Source: Bursaphelenchus xylophilus
Taxonomy: Eukaryota > Nematoda > Chromadorea > Rhabditida > Aphelenchoididae
Assembly: GCA_904066235.2 (NCBI GenBank)
Contig: CAJFCV020000004.1
Location: forward strand, 2,356,001 to 2,420,000
Direction of reading: 5' to 3'
Length of the DNA stretch: 64,000 nt
Of this stretch, positions 1 through 10,654 are shown one piece after another. Position numbers and translations under genes: made by a program. The stretch's first letter is position 1, and each line of letters starts with the position of its first letter. The notes under the pieces were generated by a model, which saw only the letters and a program-made list of their open reading frames with translations, had not been told where the DNA came from and made no database searches.

Positions 1-704
1 CCAACAGTATGAAAGGCCATGATTAACATATTCGAGGTAACAAGGCGCAAGTGTAACCCATTAGGTGTAATTTTTTGACTTGACCTAGCGTTGTAAGATG
101 TAACCGCCCATAAAAAACCGGAATATAAGATAATTTCGGCCTAGGAAGCCCCCAGGCTGACATTATATTGTACATGGTCCACCCCCAAGTGCCCGACCTA
201 TAGAAAGCGAAGGAGATTGTACTAATGGCTGAAACCCGTTGTATGTTGTTCTATGATTGCTGGCAACTGATTACTCTCCATTCTAGTCTTTATATGCTGG
301 TTTATTGAGATCTTATGCCTCAAAACGTAAAAATTGACAATTCGTTGTCCCCCAAAAAAATTTGTTTTGAAATTTTTACCACGCCTGTGGCCGATATGAA
401 ATAAAACAATTTCATAAGGTTGAAGTGTGCCTCCCAGCCTCTTAAACGCTCTTGGTCTCATCAAATTCTGTTGAGTCTGAGTAAGTTACACACGAAATAA
501 AAAAATTGACAATTCGCTGTCAACTACTGTATATCGATAGATAGCGTTTTCAATGTTCTTTCAGATGATCTGAACAGAAATAGCAGAATTTTAATTTTAC
601 CTATGAAGAATGGACAATAAAAATGGCAAAATAAGCGTTCTAGACCTAATAGGTCCTGTGGAAACGTCAAAAGTAGTGAACTTGCTCCATCTCTAAACTT
701 TCAG
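1..704. other. no gene recognised upstream of the esterase exons
   Basis: I see no convincing coding exon here. The esterase that follows lacks its N-terminal third, including the His-Gly-Gly-Gly oxyanion-hole segment that normally lies about 30 residues before the Asn-Tyr-Arg-Leu-Gly stretch. No such segment is visible in these 700 bases, so the missing exons lie outside the window or are lost. A splice acceptor (TTTCAG) ends at 704. Confidence 0.5.
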
Positions 705-2633
705 ATACCTTTGTCAAAAAGATGTGATCATAGTCACCATCAACTACCGTCTCGGGTTTTTTGGTTTCATGACCACAGCCGACCCCTCTTGCCCTGGGAA
801 CTTTGCCTTCTGGGACATGCACAAAGCTCTCCAGTGGGTTCAAGACAATATCGAATACTTTGGAGGAGATAAGGATAACGTCACCATCTTTGGTCAAAGT
901 GCTGGTGGAGCCTCCGCCGACTTTTTGGCCTTATCTCCACACACTCAGAACCTGTTCAAAAGATACATTGCAATGGCTGGGACTGCGTATGCGACTCATT
1001 CAAGGACGACGTCAAAGAGGCTGAGAGAGGAGTGGATCCACTACGCCGAAAAAGTTCTGGGATTCAAGTGCAACAAGGATAAGAAAAAAGAGAAGATCGA
1101 TGAGGAATTGTTGACGTTTTTACGGTAAAATTCTAACACAAGTATTGTATTTACGTCCTCGATTGGTTTTGTGTAATTAAGGGGGTCTTTACATATTTTG
1201 ATTCATATAGAGGCGGACCTGATTTAGTGGCAAAAAAGTATTATTTTGCTTTCGCGAAGTATCAAAAAATGTGGCAAAATACCTCCATCTCCAAGTGCAA
1301 AAACTCCGTGTTCAAAAGCGCGCCCATTTTTTTGTGAGAGCCCTTCAAAACGGATTTTTCTTAGTTGAAGAGGGAGGTATTTTGCCACATTTTTTTGATA
1401 CTTCCCGAATGCAAAATGGTACGTTCTTTCACACTGGATCACTGTAACTCAAACCACAAAAAACTTCTCCATTCCAGCTCCCAGCCAGCCCACAAACTGG
1501 AGCTTTCTATGCTCCCAGACAAACGAATAACGATTACTCCGGACGGAAGACTTCGTGTTGCTCCAGTTGTTGATGGCGACTTCTTCCCCAAGGACTTTCT
1601 TGAGCTGCGAAAAGAGATGCCCAGAAAAGACGTTTTGGCTGGTGTTACTCAATGGGAAGGGCTTCTGTTTAGTAAGCATTTATTCTTCTTAATTTTAGGC
1701 CACTTACTTTGTAATGCAAAAGATTATTGTATGCATGACATAAACAATAGCAATTTTTGCATTTTCAGTGCTTCTCAAGCCCTCCTACAAAACATTTGCC
1801 AAGTCGCTGATGGTCGGAACCCTTTCAAAATACAAGCTAGACAAGCCGGTTGAGGAGTATGTCGAGAAAGCCTACTCCACGTTTGTCGACGTCACAAAGC
1901 CGGAGAATTCGCTGGAGCACAAGCAGCAGCTGGCCAAAGTCATATCAGACGTCATGTATAACAATAATTGTCGACATTTTGCGGAGAGCACAATGAAAAA
2001 TGGAAGTAAAGTCTTCTTGTATACTTTTGAATATTGCCGGCCAAACGTTGGAGGATTTCTTGGCTACATGTTTCCATTCAAAGGTATGGCGTTTACCGTG
2101 ATGAAGAAGGGTTGTTTACTACTATTATAACACTCTTGGCCAAAAGTCCTGGAATTTTCTCTGACTGTGCCAAACCGTTCTTAAGATTTTAATATAGTAG
2201 CTACTTGGTATTTAAGGAAAGTTTTCTTCATATTTAGCAGCCTTCATTGACTAGGGAGCCACGGAACTTATCTTTTTTGTAAAGAGATTTGACGAGTTTA
2301 CAGAGCTTTATTTCAGGCGCTACTCACACAATTGAAGTCGCATATCTGTTCGGGAAATGCATCACCTCAACTCATTTCACTCCATCTCCTGCTGATCTGA
2401 AAGTCATCGATCGATATACCACTTACTTCACAAATTTTGCCAAATATGGCGATCCAAATGGTCAAGTTCCAGAAGAAGCGAAAAAATGGTTGCCACTCAC
2501 AGAAGACCATGCGGAGAGAAATTTGGTGATCAAGGAGAAAGAAGACACCATGCAAGAGGAGTTCTTTGAAGGAAGATATCGAAAATGGCTGGAAGTGTGG
2601 CCAGATGTGTGCGAAATGAAATTGGCGGAATGA
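705..2633 (+). CDS. type-B carboxylesterase, 3' part (four exons)
   Basis: Alpha/beta-hydrolase of the carboxylesterase/cholinesterase family, which hydrolyses ester bonds. Exons 705-1124, 1478-1671, 1769-2083 and 2317-2633 join in phase to about 414 residues. Family members are usually near 550, so roughly the first 130 are missing. Visible marks in order: VTINYRLGFFGF, the nucleophile elbow GQSAGGAS with the catalytic Ser, VTQWEG carrying the expected acidic triad residue, and GATHTIEVAYLF carrying the catalytic His. All three triad positions are present, so the visible part looks functional. Intron 1 holds a copy of palindromic element A. A polyadenylation-type AATAAA lies near 2690. The upstream exons, signal peptide and oxyanion hole are not seen. 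The family call is firm; the substrate is unknown. Confidence 0.88.
1209..1446. mobile_element. palindromic element A (copy 1), in esterase intron 1
   Basis: Near-perfect inverted repeat starting GGCGGACCTGATTTAGTGG and ending in its complement (CACTGGATCACTG). It is the first of about 20 copies in this window. Better copies are flanked by TA, which suggests a Tc1/mariner-type non-autonomous element (inference). Confidence 0.8.
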
Positions 2634-2891
2634 AAACGGGCTCATCACATATTTGCTACATATATTTGAAAAGATGTTTGATATATTGTAATAAAAAGTA
2701 TTAAGAATGAAAACAAATGTGTTATAAACTTTGACCTATTCAACTTGCGATAGATAAGATGAACAATCGCAAAGAAAATAGCGTTTAAATCCGATTATGG
2801 CCTTGATAACTAAGAAACATGTGACAATTATCTCGTGGGCCTTTAAAAAGTTTTACAAAGACTTTTTACAATATTAGTTTCAAATCTTGGT

Positions 2892-3912
2892 ATGAGGCAG
2901 TATTCTCTCCACCTTCTATTCCTTTTCTCCGCGATAGCCCTGTTGTCTTCGTCCAACATCATCATCGAAAACAACTGTCTCCGGTCGATCTACGTTTATC
3001 AGCACGGCTATTTTGGCAACGACACCTTCGAGTGCATTATTCCGAGGGACGAAATTTGCAAACTCAACTATGATGATGATTTTGTAGGCTTCAAGGTTCG
3101 GCAAAAGAAGGATGATGAACGTAAGATTGCGACCCTTGCAGTAACCGGAGTTGGACGATTGGGGAAACCGAAAAGTATTATTTTTCTTGTCGAAATTGTA
3201 GTAGGATAATCGAGGGTGCTGATTTCGAAAATGACATTAATTTTTTTGATCCTTGATTTTTATTCAAGTAGTACTGTAAAGTTGTAACTTCTAGATTTTT
3301 TTTTCACAAATACTCGATTTGGGGGGGGGGGCACGTCAATCCAAAATAGACCTTGCTGATTTCGAAAATCTTATTATTTTTTCTGATTTGAAAGCAGCAC
3401 CACCGAAAACCCCCGAATCGAGTATTCAACAAATAAATTTTAAAAATTACTAATTTACAGTACTACATAAGAAAAAAAGTAACCATCAAAAAAAATGAAT
3501 AGCATTTTCGAAATCAGCACCCTCGATTATCCTAATTTCGACACTTGCATCGAAGAAAAATAATACTTTTCCGTTTCCCCAATCGTCCCAGTTCCTGCAA
3601 TAACGTATTTTGCCTCACTTTATACGTATTTTTTCTAGCAAAATCTCTGACCGAAATCTCGATTAATCAATTTCACAGTGGCACTGATTATTACGGCATC
3701 AATCTCTCGAGAGGATTCGACCTGTGGGTCTCCATAGAACCATTGGCCGAGAACTCGACAAAAATCATTTGTCGGGATATGTAAGCACAAACAAACTTTT
3801 TATGTTGACCCGGTTTAGAAATTGCCCTGGGGCGCTGAGGGATGACAAGGAATCGCGGAAGCGTCTTGCCACAAAAACTGGTGGTACTTTCCGGATTGTT
3901 TATTGCGCATGA
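2892..3912 (+). CDS. short thaumatin-like secreted protein (copy a)
   Basis: Exons 2892-3120, 3639-3780 and 3819-3912 join in phase (154 residues). A signal peptide (about residues 1-21) is followed by NIIIENNC, the usual thaumatin start. Later come SLTEISIN with DYYG, which corresponds to LAEF...DYYD of the family, then CRDINCPG and a C-terminal TGGTFRIVYCA. The mature protein has six Cys, against 16 in full plant thaumatins and 10 in the small class. The cysteine-rich domain II between the DYYD segment and the last exon is missing. Nematode thaumatin-like genes are often linked to defence (family knowledge), but the function here is unknown. The second intron is only 38 nt. This is the most divergent of the four copies. 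Confidence 0.72.
3137..3605. repeat. ~470 bp palindrome in intron 1 of thaumatin-like copy a
   Basis: The sequence from about 3137 (GACCCTTGCAGTAACC) to 3250 returns as its reverse complement at about 3500-3605. The match includes the stretches AGTATTATTTTTCTT and AATCGAGGGTGCTG. A run of ten or eleven G lies at about 3320. It looks like a hairpin MITE of a family seen once here. Confidence 0.65.
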
Positions 3913-4649
3913 CAAACGGCTTACAGAGAATAAATTTTTGAAGAGTTTCAGGGAGTTTCAGCGTCATAATGAAGTGATAAAAATTGGTGTGATGACCGAA
4001 AAAGTGTCAAAGAGTCTCCGCCAAATACCTACCTTCGGCGTAAGCGGGAAAAATATTTTTTTTTGGCCAAAAAAGCGTCCATATTTTTCTTTATCCCGCA
4101 CAAAGAATTTTTGGATACCTTGACTGAGCATTAAGATATACTCCATTTTAAAATGATAGACACGCCTATAAAATCTGCAATTGGAATGTCGGAACGCTTT
4201 GTAAAGCAAAATCGCTGCAAAAGTTGTATGCCAATATTTATTTCGCAATAAAAATGTAGCGCAAGTAACCAAGTAACAGTTCATGCGACTTTAACCTCTA
4301 CGACATGGGTGGACGACGCATCGCTGAACTCTAGCATGAGCCGATCCGGACTGGCCAGTCAGAGCGGATGCGCTGAAAAATTACGGTTGCGGGATTGTCA
4401 GGCATTGAAAACATTATAGCTTCTTGTGAGCTCCCTGTTCTGCAGGAGCTCATTTGCCATTCAACGACATAGCGGCCTTATTTTTAACTGACGGTGGGGT
4501 TGCTCATGACAAATTTTTTATGCACTGATAATGAACTTAAGCTTTAGAATGGGTCCTTGCGACCTTCTTGTCATTAACCAAAACAGCCCTGACCAGCTAT
4601 GTCTAGATAAAGCTTCCTCAAAATGCGTTGTGAAGCCTATACACCCCTA
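3913..4649. other. spacer, nothing recognised
   Basis: The region has no ORF with a recognisable domain, and I see no repeat family shared with the rest of the window. Confidence 0.4.
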
Positions 4650-4752
4650 ACTTCAGGCCTCACACTTGCCGAGTTCTCCTTTGAGAATGCCAACGTTAAT
4701 GATTACTATGACTTGACCGTAATTGTCGAAACTTACAGAGGATTCTCCTGAT
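4650..4752 (+). pseudogene. relic of a thaumatin-like middle exon
   Basis: After an acceptor (CTTCAG) the sequence reads LTLAEFSFENANVNDYYD and then breaks into a stop (ETYRGFS*). The preceding intron bases (TGTGAAGCCTATACA) match those before the middle exon of copy b at about 9515. It is therefore a duplicated intron-exon fragment. I see neither a first exon nor a last exon for it. Confidence 0.7.
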
Positions 4753-5895
4753 TGAAAACAGCGTTCAATAGAGCTAAAAGACGTTATTAATACCTTATGT
4801 CTTCAAACCAAACCTACGCTGCGTAGCGACGGCGGTGAAAAGAAGGGCCAAAATGATCAGTTGATGGAACATTTTTAGGATTCGACTGATTATGGGTTGT
4901 TTACAAACACCAAAAGGTTCCTTTTATACAGGAACATCAATTCCTTACCATCTTTTTGAAATGCTAATGCCCTTATTGGGAGATATTCGGCTCCTTTCAT
5001 ATGGCAATTTTCGGTAGACAGGTCGTAAAAATATTTATAACTTCATTTTTCGGAGGTGTCGCGATTTTTGCGAGCAACCACTTTGCGGGCAGCGGAAATT
5101 CGAAAATCGTACTTAGAAGTACGATTTTCCTCCCGTAACCTACGCAGCATGACACAAATTTTTGCATCAACATCACCCTGGTACTTATAAGTAAACGAAT
5201 TCATTTAATTCATCCATCGCTTTCAAAGTTATGGGAATTTGCTTTCAAAAAATGGTAAAAATGCCTGGCTTACCTTATAATATAGCCATTCAGGCCACTT
5301 TTCGACCAGAAAACATAGTTCCCAACATCTAACTGCCAAATGCATTGTTTGAATTTCCTGTTGTAAGCAAACGTCGGCTGATTTTCAAACATTGCCGCAG
5401 TATCTCCGGGGTTCTTCTGGTCGTCCGCAAAGTGGTTGCCCGCCATTTCAGTCTTATACAGGGTGTTTCAAGAAATTTGGAACAAATAATTTGCCTATAT
5501 CTTTGTGTTCTTTGCAGCTATCAACGAAATTCTTTTTGCTTCTAAAAATTGACGTCGTGCGTTTTGAAAATGCTCCCGGAACTTACCAACGATCAAACAA
5601 AAACTACGCCCTTTTCTATCAGATAAGTGGCAAAATCAACATCAACGAAATACTAACTCAGAAGGTCTAATCACCCAAATTTTACGTGAAAAAAATGAAG
5701 CATGGCTGATCAACAGACTTAAATTCCCGTTTTATCAAAATTCGAATTTTTCCGTAAACAATTGTTATGAAATACCGGATATGTCCCCTTATTCGATCAT
5801 TCAATTTTACTTGTAAAATTTGAGTATATAAGACAATACAATTTTCAGTTCCTTTATCGCATTTAAATTTGTGATTTTTTAAAGGAAAATTCAGC
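4753..5895. other. spacer with fragments of dispersed repeats
   Basis: Contains a piece similar to the unit of foldback element I (GCAACCACTTTGCGGGCAG near 5078) and an ACAGGGTGTTTCAAG sequence near 5457 that looks like a transposon end. No gene is recognised. Confidence 0.35.
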
Positions 5896-8800
5896 ATGAA
5901 GCCCATTCTCGCTCTTGCAATTACTCTGGCTTTGGCGGAAGCGTCTACACTGAATGTTCACAACCGTTGTGGCTACAGGATTGATGTGATTCGCACCGAA
6001 AACAATGTTCAACCTGTCCTACATTGTCAGCTGGGACCAAACCAGTACTGCACAGCGCAATTTGGAGGCAGAAGGGGAATGAATTTCAAGAGTGGATGGG
6101 GAGGTAAGTGAGATTCCAGTCTGTCCAGAAAACAATCAGCAAATTTGGGAAAATACCAGTGGGACTCATATCAGGACAAAATGAGCCTTCGTATAACCTC
6201 ATAGTGACCTGATCCGGTGGCAAAAAACGTACCATTTCGTATCTGGAAAGTATCAAAAAATGCAGCAAAATTCCTCCTTTTCCAGGTAAAAAACTCAGGG
6301 GCCTGTTTCACTAACATAAAAATAAATAAATGAGAAGTAGGGGGGAGCGAGAGAGCATCGAAAACGCGTTTGCGGGCAAGAGAAACCGGACGAAAAGCAG
6401 AAGTAGCCTACTTCTCTTTCGGAGTGACTTTTTGCGTCCAAAACCGGGGTTGGCGGCGGAATTTTGGCCATAACTTTTTTCTCAATTGGTATAGGAACAC
6501 CCTTCAAAAAATCAAATAAAGCTGACGGTTGAGGCTACAACATATCCAAATTTTGTTGCTTTATTTTCAAGAGTAGATTAGTTATATAGCTTAAAGTAAA
6601 GAGTACATTTACACTAAAGAAATAAAATGTTTTATTTCTCGGTCGATTTCAAAATTTATAAGCAATATTTTATACCAGTCGATAGCCCATCTTTTTTTCC
6701 ATGAGGCTTTTTTAGAGGGCCAATTGTAGGTCTTATTATGGCTGAGTTATGGCAAATTTACCTCCATTTTTGTCATAAAAAGAGCCCTCAAATCAAAGGA
6801 AGAGGAAAAGTTCGCTCATTTCGGAACGACTTTTTATGGTCAAAAATGGAGGTTACCTTGATTTAATTGCCCGTAACTCTATCAGTTTATGATATATCGC
6901 CACCCCTCAAAAACATAATGTAGTTAAGAAACGGCTCTACACACTGATATGCAATTTGTAATTATTCTTATAAAAGTTGGTGAGAAAAATTCGTTTTTAT
7001 TCCGCGAAGAAGAAAAAACGAGATGGTTGGCCGTACTACTGTAAAATTAGCGGTCCATCGGGCTATAAAAGAAATTCAAAACACATATTGTTTAAAACTA
7101 CTTAAAAAATTCTATGTGTTGTTTTTCGGAGGGTTTCAATCCGAAAAGTTTTACCCAAGTTATCGGGATTTTAAGCTAAAATTTAGTCGATTTTCTCAAA
7201 AATTAAAGCACGCGTACTTTACGATTTTTTTAAGGACGGGTTTTGGCACCACAGCAATGAAAATAACCTTGGTGAAAGCTGAAACTGTCAGCTTCATTCT
7301 AAATTTTGAAGGGTGTTCCTAGACCAACTGAGAAAAAAGTTATAGCCAAAATACTGCCGCGAACCGCGGTTTTGGACGTAAAAAGCCACTCCCGCAAAAG
7401 TAGGCTACTTCTGCTTTTCGTCCGGTTTCTCTCGCTCGCAAACGCGTTTTCGATGCTCTCTCGCTCCCCCCTACTTCTCTTTTATTTATTTTTATGTTAG
7501 TGAAACAGGCCCCAGATTTCGAAAGCGCGCCCGCTCTTTTTATGAGGGACGCTTCTAAACGAAGTTTTTTCGCTTGGAGAAGGAGGAATTTTGCTACATT
7601 TTTGATACGTCCCGGATGCAAAATGGTACGTTTTTTGCCACTGGATCAGGTCACTGTCATTTTTTATTGTTACATATTCTGGATCAGAAAAATCTTGCAA
7701 TTTTTTTTGATGTATGTCTCGATCTGTTAGTCCATACCCCATAGAAGTACTTTCATTGTAACATAAATATGTACGTTTAGGTCCGCCACTGTTGACTTAT
7801 TGAACTAAGGTTAATCTTTTAATATTTAATGACCATGACAATGTCGAATAACAATAGCAATCGGGATTATATACTGGTTGACAAAATTTTCTTTCCACCT
7901 CATATCTCGGGAACCGCTGGGCCTAGAACCTCCAAATTCGGCATAGAAACATCCTAGGACAGTCTAACACCATGCCCAAAAAATCATTTCATTTGATGCA
8001 CTTTACATGCCCTTTTTCCAAAAAAGGCAAAAACCCGGATGACAAAATTTTCTTTCCACCTTGGAAAAAACGTTTGTAACTCATAAGCCAGAGGGTTTTA
8101 AGGCATGATTGTGGTATCGTTGTGTTCGCGAAGAAGTCCTCTCTCGATTGGTGTCACAACCTTACGGGGGTTTTCGTTTCTTCGCCCTTGGGCGTCGGCT
8201 CATCGTTGCCTTGTCCATTTTCAGCCAAATTCGTGGCCAGAGGAGCTCGCATAAGGCATAAGGAGATGAAAATGCCCTTAAAAAATCTGGCATTCGTGTT
8301 TGCAACATTGTTTCCTCCGGCAGTAGAATTCGATTTAATTTAAGTGCTTTGCAGGGGAAAACGCGCGCTTCCAGGGTTCTCGTTTCCAGAAAATTACGCT
8401 ATTATGGGAACACTGCGGATAATTCACGTAACTTTTCCTGCTTATATATTTTCTATGATACTACAGAGTTAAAAAATAGTGACGATTTTAATCACTGACG
8501 TCGCGCTTAGATGTGAGCAGAAGAAAGGTTCCAAATGCCCCATGTACAAAATTTGCGACTCTAAGCTTCCTGCGAAAGCTATTCGTCGTGGAAAAAACGT
8601 TGAAGGTCTGTCAAGGTCAATGTATTTAAGTAGTCTGGTAGCCAAAAGTCCCAATATACCAAGCTTAAGTAATGCCAAGGCCTAGTGCAACAACCTGCGT
8701 TACTTGAGACGACATAGACCAGAGAGGGGTAAGATAAGCGGGCAGATTTCAACACATGCTGTCGTATAAGCCCTAAAGTACGCCGTATGTATAGCGAATG

Positions 8801-9817
8801 GATGTAATTTGGACGTTCCCATTCTGTACAGAAGTGATTCTTCGGTTTTGCGCACCCAGGCAGCGCTCATTTTCCCCTGCAACGCACTTAAATTAAATCG
8901 AATTCTACTGCCGGTGGAAACAATGTTGCAAACATGAATGCCAGACTTTTTAAGGGCATTTTCATCTCCTTATGCCTTATGCGAGCTCCTCTGGCCACGA
9001 ATTTGGCTGAAAATGGACAAGGCAACGATGAGCCGACGCCCAAGGGCGGAGAAACGAAAACCCCCGTAAGGTTGTGACACCAATCGAGAGAGGACTTCTT
9101 CGCGAACACAACGATACCACAATCATGCCTTAAAACCCTCTGGCTTATGAGTTACAAACGTTTTTTCCAAGGTGGAAAGAAAATTTTGTCATCCGGGTTT
9201 TTGCCTTTTTTGGAAAAAGGGCATGTAAAGTGCATCAAATGAAATGATTTTTCGGGCATGGTGTTAGACTGTCCTAGGATGTTTCTATGCCAAATTTGGA
9301 GGTTCTAGGCCCAGCGGTTCCCGATATACGAGGTGGAAAGAAAATTTTGTCAACCAGTATACATCATAAATGGTCTAGGCGGCTTTATTGACACTATATC
9401 TTTAAGCCACAGAAAATTGATCCCCTGGCTTTTGCGACTTTCTTCTCAATTATCAATACCTCCCCCTGCACATATATTCCTATAAAAAGCTTCATAAAAA
9501 ATGAGTTGTGAAGCCTATACACTCCTCGCTTTAGGCCTCACACTTGCCGAGTTCTCCTTCGAGAATGGAGATGGTAATGATTACTATGACTTGAGCGTAA
9601 TTGTTGGATTTGACGTGGGCATGACGCTTCGGTCTTCAGACGGCACAAACTTACGATGCTATGAGCGGTAAGAATTGTCTCTAAAAATTGGAGATTTCCT
9701 CTTCTTTATGAATACAAGTCATTTAGGGGCTGCCCGGATGCCTACCAGTATCCCGGAGACAATAGCAAGACTCACGGAGTGAGAACTGGAGGCACGTTCG
9801 ACTTGTACTTCTGCTGA
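5896..9817 (+). CDS. short thaumatin-like secreted protein (copy b), split by a 3.4 kb intron
   Basis: Exons 5896-6103, 9535-9667 and 9727-9817 join in phase to 143 residues. Signal peptide about 1-16, then TLNVHNRCGYRIDVIRTE, the RGMNFKSG segment, LTLAEFSFENGDGNDYYD, GFDVGMTL, and GCPDAYQYPGDN ending TGGTFDLYFC. These are the thaumatin landmarks, with the Cys-rich domain II deleted. The mature form has six Cys. The exon phases equal those of copies c and d, which is why I join exons across 3.4 kb. The intron is filled by element A interrupted by element B, and by element C. Whether so loaded an intron is spliced efficiently is unknown. Confidence 0.75.
6208..7656. mobile_element. element A (copy 2), interrupted by element B
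   Basis: The left arm is at about 6208-6297 and the right arm resumes at about 7512-7656. Together they give one copy of A, with element B inserted in its middle. Confidence 0.75.
6298..7511. mobile_element. 1.2 kb long-TIR element B nested in element A
   Basis: Termini GGGCCTGTTTCAC and GTGAAACAGGCCC. The arms pair over roughly 200 bases, for example CCGGACGAAAAGCAGAAGTAG with its complement. CAG flanks both ends and looks like a 3-bp target duplication. The GGGCCTGTTT end with a 3-bp duplication recalls PIF/Harbinger elements (tentative). There is an inner palindrome around 6740-6860. I see no transposase. Confidence 0.7.
7871..9361. mobile_element. 1.5 kb element C with ~490 bp inverted arms
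   Basis: TACTGGTTGACAAAATTTTC at the left end is repeated inverted at the right end, flanked by TA on both sides. The arms (about 7871-8357 and 8876-9361) are nearly identical over almost 500 bases and enclose a 520 bp centre that is not repeated. Within the arm, GACAAAATTTTCTTTCCACC occurs twice in direct orientation. TA flanks suggest Tc1/mariner mobilisation (inference). Confidence 0.78.
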
Positions 9818-9875
9818 TGAGCTAAGAGAGGCTTTGTATTTTTAATACCATTGAAATATTCGTGTCATTTCTTAC

Positions 9876-10124
9876 AGTGGCGGAGCTGAGCCGGTGGCAA
9901 AAAACTTACCATTTTGCATCCAGGAAGCATCAAAAAATGTGGCAAAATACCTCCGTCTCCAAGTGAAAAAACTCTGATTTCAAAAGCGCACCCGCTCTTT
10001 TTGTGAGGGAAATTCAAAACGAAGTTTTTTTTCGCTTGGAGAGGGAGGTATTTTGCTATATTTTTGATAGTTCCCGGATGCAAAATGGTACATTTCTTGG
10101 CACTGGAATCTATCCGCCACTGTA
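9876..10124. mobile_element. element A (copy 3)
   Basis: A full palindrome from ACAGTGGCGG to CCGCCACTGTA, about 250 bases, lying between thaumatin-like copy b and the minus-strand copies. Confidence 0.8.
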
Positions 10125-10267
10125 TGTATAATTCAGCAATTTTAGAGGTATTATATTATAGATTACAATAAACACGTCATCCAAAGTATGCCAAGAATTA
10201 ATTTATTACATCATAATTGCTACAAGTCAGGGAATGTTGGACTGAAAGAACTTGAAGAAGTCGATTA

Positions 10268-10446
10268 GCTTCTTTATTGGCAGAAGCTCAACGTGAACGT
10301 GCGTTGAGCGTGCTTGAGGAAATAGGCCTTGGGGTTGTCGTCATCAAGGGACAAGTAGGCGTCATGGACAGGAGCTAAAAAATAATAAGCAATGAAAGAA
10401 AATGAGTTCTTACGGATCAAAGCAGCTGAAGGTATTTCGTCGAGTT
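10268..10446 (-). pseudogene. relic of a thaumatin-like gene (end of exon 2 plus last exon)
   Basis: On the minus strand the end of a middle exon reads TFSCFDP before a donor. After a short intron follows APVHDAYLSLDDDN ... RTFTLSFCQ and a stop. The rest of exon 2 and all of exon 1 are missing. The sequence beyond the break (about 10455-10660) is shared with 14526-14710, so a segmental duplication produced it. Confidence 0.65.
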
Positions 10447-10654
10447 AATTTTTGGTTTTCGTATACAGGATGTCCCATTTCCGGAAATCATCGCTTGTAA
10501 GCAGTTATTCATGCCTTATCAAGAGCAAAGGGACGCTTATTTTCGTCGGAGATGCTTAACGGAAATACTAGAAAAATATATAGTATAAAAATCAGTTTAT
10601 TGCTGTTTACAAAACAAAATTGAAAAAAAAATTTTTTAATTTTTGGTTAAAATT

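Noticed and set aside
3320..3332. G-run as a possible regulatory G-quadruplex
   Set aside because: A single tract in the loop of a palindromic repeat, with no other G-tracts nearby.
8122..9109. Two 73-residue ORFs on opposite strands with almost the same protein (MFAKKSSLDWCHNLTGVF)
   Set aside because: They are the two arms of palindromic element C, so the duplicate ORFs are a mirror effect.
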